The notes below the pieces were generated by a model. The model searched no databases, had not been told where the DNA came from, and worked only from the letters and a program-made list of their open reading frames with translations. Source: G963668605 sp963668605 (GTDB lineage: Bacteria > Acidobacteriota > Terriglobia > Bryobacterales > Bryobacteraceae). From it: DNA of 64,000 bases. Shown piece by piece: positions 60,848 to 64,000 of the stretch; the stretch's first letter is position 1, and each line of letters opens with the position of its first letter. The DNA is taken from NCBI GenBank assembly GCA_963668605.1, contig OY764903.1, positions 3,534,001-3,598,000 on the forward strand, read 5' to 3'. A program made the translations under genes and the position numbers.

Positions 60848-62864
60848 CCTTGTCCATCGGATGTTTGTGGCAACTGAGCCGGGTGAGTTCGGCATCCAGC
60901 CGCGCCATGGACTCCGAGGCGCCACCGGCATCGCGCGACATCGTCGAGATCTCGATTTCGCTGGCGCAGTCCACAATGGAGGTGGCGGCGATCCGCTCCG
61001 CCGCCCGCTTCATTTCGCCCGCTTCCTTCATGGCGCATTCCCACTCGTGTTGCCGGACGGCCGAGTGCAGCTTGTGCATGCGCTCGGGCGCAATTTGCAG
61101 GAACAGGTCTAGCATACCTTTCAGAAGCTGCGGACTGATGTCGAGGGACTGCGCGGCCAGACGATGGTCGATCACGTCTATGCGCCCATCCGCGACACCC
61201 GGGTGCGCGTGGCGCTTCGGGGCGGCCACGAGATGCGATTCGATCATGCTCACAAGGTGGGCAGGATTCACCGGTTTCGAAATGTAGCCGTCCATGCCGG
61301 CGTCAAGGCACTCTTCGCGGTCGCCCTGCATGGCGTGAGCGGTCATCGCAAGGATTGGCAATTTCGCCCAGCGCTCCTCCTGGCGGATCAGCCGCGTGGT
61401 TTCGAGTCCGTCCAACACGGGCATTTGAATGTCCATTAGAACCAAGGCAACGGGATCCTGCGTCAGCGCTTCCATGGCCTCGCCGCCGTGCGCGGCGATG
61501 CGGACCCGGTAGCCGCGCTTCCGCAGTATCGTGCCAATCACCTTCTGGTTCACCTGGTTGTCTTCCACCACGAGGATGAATGGCTTCTCCGCCGGACTCC
61601 CCGAAGCCGGCGTAGCGGCGCCAACAGCCGGGCCTTCGCCTCCTGACGGAACGAGCGCTTTCGCCGAATCGCACTCCAGGGTCACATAGAATGTGCTGCC
61701 GACGCCCGGTTCGCTCTCCACCCGGATGTTGCCGTGGTGCATCTCGGCGAGCATGCGCGTGATGGTGAGGCCGAGGCCCGTGCCGCCATAGCGCCGGGTG
61801 ACGCTGCCGTCGGCCTGCGTGAACTTTTCGAAAATGATGGCAAGCTTGTCCGGCTCGATTCCGGCCCCTGTGTCACTGACCGCAAACTCAAGCATCAGCT
61901 TGCCCGTATCGGGAGCCATCGTTCCGGTCACCTTGGCTTTCACCATGCCCCGATCAGTGAACTTGATCGCGTTGCTGAGCAGGTTAGCGAGAATCTGGCG
62001 CAACCTGAGCGGATCGCCAATGATCTGGCGCGGAAGCGCGGGATCGAGGTCCGAAATGATCGCGATGCCCTTTTGCCGGGCACGCGGCAGATGCGATTTG
62101 ACACAATCGTCCAAAAGGTTTCGCAGGTCGAAGGGTATTTTCTCGAGCGCCATCTTGCCGGCCTCGATCTTGGAGAGATCGAGAATGTCATTCAGCAGTG
62201 CCAGCAGCGAGTGCGCGCAACGCTGGGCGGTCTCGAGTTGCTCTCGCTGCTCCGGCGTCAGACGGCTATCAAGCACGATGTCCATCATCCCGAGTACGCC
62301 GCCCATCGGCGTGCGCAGTTCGTGTGAAATATTCGCCAGAAACTCGCTCTTTGCCTGGCTAGCCGCCGTCGCGCGCTGCACGGCCTCTTCGAGTGCCTCC
62401 GTGCGCTGTTTGATCTTGACTTCCAACAACTCCTGGTATTGCCGCACTTCCTGCCGCGATTCCGCCAACGCGGCAATCATCCGGTTGAAGTTTTGCCCGA
62501 GGAACTCAATCTCATCGTCGGTGCGGCTGACCCTGATCGGTTCGAGCTTCCCTTCACCCACCGACGTGATGCCTTCCTGCAGCATCGTCAGGGGCTTCAC
62601 CAACACACGCAGCGTGAAGCGCGAGATCGCACCTGCAACCAGAAACACCACAGTGCAAAGGAGCACCGCCTTTGCGGCATCGAAGTTCTCCTTGGAGAAA
62701 TCGTAAGCGATAATCGTAGCCACTACCCAGAACACCAGGATTGCTGTGAAAACAAAGAACTTCTGGGCGAGTGATCGACGAGGCAATTGCCGGGCGGAAC
62801 TACTCGGCGAGATGAGATCCCTAGGCACGTTTACATAGTCGCCCGTTTCGCGAGGAACACACAT
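60834..62864 (-). CDS. hybrid sensor histidine kinase with receiver and degenerate HPt domain
   Basis: 676 residues. Two membrane helices (about 36-53 and 66-86) with a very short loop between them, so there is no extracellular sensor domain. Then HAMP (88-140), a coiled coil, HisKA with His181 in NISHELRTPMGG, an HATPase with LSNAIKFTD, DTGAGIEPD and GGTGLGLTITRML, a receiver (VVEDNQVNQ, LMDIQMPVLDG, SKPVNP), and a final helical HPt-like domain. Where HPt proteins carry AH-x-LKG, this one reads AGEMKR, so the phosphoacceptor His is missing. Phosphorelay would end at the receiver or use another HPt. Confidence 0.88.
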   Translation of the reverse strand: MCVPRETGDYVNVPRDLISPSSSARQLPRRSLAQKFFVFTAILVFWVVATIIAYDFSKENFDAAKAVLLCTVVFLVAGAISRFTLRVLVKPLTMLQEGITSVGEGKLEPIRVSRTDDEIEFLGQNFNRMIAALAESRQEVRQYQELLEVKIKQRTEALEEAVQRATAASQAKSEFLANISHELRTPMGGVLGMMDIVLDSRLTPEQREQLETAQRCAHSLLALLNDILDLSKIEAGKMALEKIPFDLRNLLDDCVKSHLPRARQKGIAIISDLDPALPRQIIGDPLRLRQILANLLSNAIKFTDRGMVKAKVTGTMAPDTGKLMLEFAVSDTGAGIEPDKLAIIFEKFTQADGSVTRRYGGTGLGLTITRMLAEMHHGNIRVESEPGVGSTFYVTLECDSAKALVPSGGEGPAVGAATPASGSPAEKPFILVVEDNQVNQKVIGTILRKRGYRVRIAAHGGEAMEALTQDPVALVLMDIQMPVLDGLETTRLIRQEERWAKLPILAMTAHAMQGDREECLDAGMDGYISKPVNPAHLVSMIESHLVAAPKRHAHPGVADGRIDVIDHRLAAQSLDISPQLLKGMLDLFLQIAPERMHKLHSAVRQHEWECAMKEAGEMKRAAERIAATSIVDCASEIEISTMSRDAGGASESMARLDAELTRLSCHKHPMDKVTVN

Positions 62865-62944
62865 CGGGAATTCACCTTACTAAGGCCACATTTCCTCAGT
62901 AGCACCTAGGGCTGTTGCTTGCGCCACTTGCTACACTGTTCGCA

Positions 62945-63877
62945 GTGGGCGACATCCTCGCTACATCTCTGTGCGGAATTCCGCTACGCAATCCGGTGAT
63001 CGCGGCATCCGGAACCTTTGCCTATGGTGTCGAGTTCGATACGTTGGTCGACTTGAACACACTGGGCGGCATCGTCGTGAAGGGCCTTTCGCGGGAGCCG
63101 ATGCCGGGCAATCCGCCACCGCGCGTCTATGAAGCGCAGGCCGGAATGATCAATTCCATCGGCCTGCAAAACATCGGCGTTCGCGCCTTCATCCGCGAAA
63201 AATTGCCGTTCCTCGCCAATCTCAAAACAGCCGTATTTGCAAATGTTTTCGGCTACGCGCCCGAAGACTACGAAGAGGTCGTGCGCGCGCTCGATGACGC
63301 CGAGGGTTTGGCGGGCTACGAGTTGAACGTCTCGTGCCCGAATACCAAGCACGGCGGCATCTTTTTCTCGAACGAGCCCGCGCTGCTGGGCGGGCTGGTG
63401 GAGCGTGTCAAAAGCATTGCGCGGCGCCCCGTGATCGTGAAGCTCTCGCCCAACGTGACACGCATCGAACCACTGGCCTTGGCTGCTGAGCAGGCTGGGG
63501 CCGACGCGATCTCGCTGGTGAACACGTTTGTCGCACTCGCAGTCGACGCCCGCAAACGCAGCACCCGAATTGGCGCCGGCTTCGGCGGATTGAGCGGGCC
63601 GGCGATCAAGCCGATCGCATTGCGCCTGGTCTACCAGGCTGCGCAAGCGGTCCGGATCCCAGTGATCGGTTTAGGCGGGATCGCATCGGGCGAGGATGCG
63701 GCCGAATTCCTGATTGCGGGAGCCTCGGCGGTCGAAGTCGGCAGCGCGCATTTCTGGGACCCGGGCGCGGCGCGGCGCGTGGCCATGGAGTTGGAGCGTT
63801 TCGCGAAAAGCGAGGGCATCGCCGGCATTGGCGAGATGGTTGGTACGCTGAAATTTCCAGGAGAGAAACCAAAATGA
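62945..63877 (+). CDS. pyrD: dihydroorotate dehydrogenase, class 1B catalytic subunit
   Basis: About 310 residues. GIPLRNPVIAASGTFAYG, GGIVVKGLSREP, NSIGLQNIGV, the catalytic Cys in NVSCPNTKHGG, VNTFVALAVDARKR and GLGGIASGEDA fit PyrD 1B, which oxidises dihydroorotate with FMN and passes electrons to PyrK/NAD. PyrK is not in the window. I use a GTG start at 62945, which matches the family N-terminus; a TTG at 62915 extends it by ten residues. Its stop overlaps the ridA start (ATGA). Confidence 0.9.
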   Translation: MGDILATSLCGIPLRNPVIAASGTFAYGVEFDTLVDLNTLGGIVVKGLSREPMPGNPPPRVYEAQAGMINSIGLQNIGVRAFIREKLPFLANLKTAVFANVFGYAPEDYEEVVRALDDAEGLAGYELNVSCPNTKHGGIFFSNEPALLGGLVERVKSIARRPVIVKLSPNVTRIEPLALAAEQAGADAISLVNTFVALAVDARKRSTRIGAGFGGLSGPAIKPIALRLVYQAAQAVRIPVIGLGGIASGEDAAEFLIAGASAVEVGSAHFWDPGAARRVAMELERFAKSEGIAGIGEMVGTLKFPGEKPK

Positions 63878-64000
63878 AGACCGTGATTGCCACAGATCTG
63901 GCGCCGAAGGCGATTGGCCCGTATTCGCAAGCTGTCGTTCTGAATGGATTCGCATTTCTGAGCGGGCAGATCCCGCTGGACCCAGCTACGGGCCAGTTGG
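63874..64000 (+). CDS. ridA: RidA/YjgF-family imine deaminase (N-terminal part)
   Basis: The frame begins MKTVIATDLAPKAIGPYSQA and continues to GQIPLDPATGQL at the window edge, about 42 residues. IGPYSQ and SGQIP are the hallmark RidA segments. These proteins hydrolyse reactive enamines and imines. The start ATG overlaps the pyrD stop and has AGGAGAG upstream. The remaining two thirds lie beyond the window. Confidence 0.88.
   Translation, partial: MKTVIATDLAPKAIGPYSQAVVLNGFAFLSGQIPLDPATGQL

Overview
The window looks like chromosomal DNA from an acidobacterium of the Solibacteres/Bryobacterales type. This is inferred from the GC-rich coding sequence, a secreted protein ending in the repeat domain that is abundant in Candidatus Solibacter (TIGR03437-like), many twin-arginine or Sec exported glycoside hydrolases and sulfatases, and a planctomycete/acidobacterium-like microcompartment locus. 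I saw no integrase, transposase or CRISPR array.

Layout. 1-5.7 kb (minus): a surface glycan cluster with a glycosyltransferase (cut by the window edge), two tandem FemAB/GNAT-like acyltransferases, a secreted TIM-barrel protein and a Wzx-like flippase. 6-10.8 kb (minus): a TPR protein coupled to an odd zinc-finger/one-membrane-helix/lectin-fold protein, then CarD. 11-22 kb: a pectin and rhamnogalacturonan block with GH2, a GH43-like protein, a sulfatase, the rhamnose symporter RhaT, GH28, rhamnogalacturonan acetylesterase, a TPR protein and a sugar isomerase-like protein. 22.1-27.8 kb (minus): a complete rrn operon in the order 16S, tRNA-Ala, tRNA-Ile, 23S, 5S, with clear processing stems, a shared terminator and a candidate promoter. 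27.9-36 kb: YchF, MoxR, a secreted protein, a D-threonine aldolase-like enzyme, an HpcH/HpaI aldolase, a small beta-barrel protein and LutABC. 36-42 kb: a CpaE/MinD-like protein, a large radical SAM enzyme resembling tetraether/membrane-spanning lipid synthases, QueG and a TPR protein. 42-45 kb: two sulfatases. 45.2-50.9 kb (minus): a nine-gene microcompartment operon. 51-54.5 kb: GH27 and a fourth sulfatase. 54.7-64 kb: E1 beta and alpha of a 2-oxoacid dehydrogenase, two tandem Gfo/Idh/MocA proteins, a PLP decarboxylase, a hybrid histidine kinase with a degenerate HPt, PyrD and the start of RidA.

How it fits together. Sulfatases and glycosidases would release rhamnose, fucose, galactose and uronic acids from sulfated or pectic polymers, and RhaT would import rhamnose. 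The microcompartment genes (class II aldolase, CoA-acylating aldehyde dehydrogenase, PduL, shell proteins, DeoR regulator) fit cleavage of fuculose- or rhamnulose-1-phosphate to dihydroxyacetone phosphate and lactaldehyde, followed by conversion to lactyl-CoA and lactyl-phosphate. LutABC (lactate to pyruvate) and the E1 pair could carry the carbon onward. This scheme is inferred from family knowledge. The sugar kinase and isomerase, acetate kinase and lactaldehyde reductase are not in the window.

The most interesting items are the microcompartment operon with its fused double BMC shell protein and the N-terminal module on its aldolase, the radical SAM candidate for membrane-spanning lipid synthesis, the degenerate HPt, an interleaved inverted-repeat element at 54.56-54.67 kb, a cluster of four perfect hairpins at 41.8-41.9 kb, and the reversed tRNA order in the rrn spacer.
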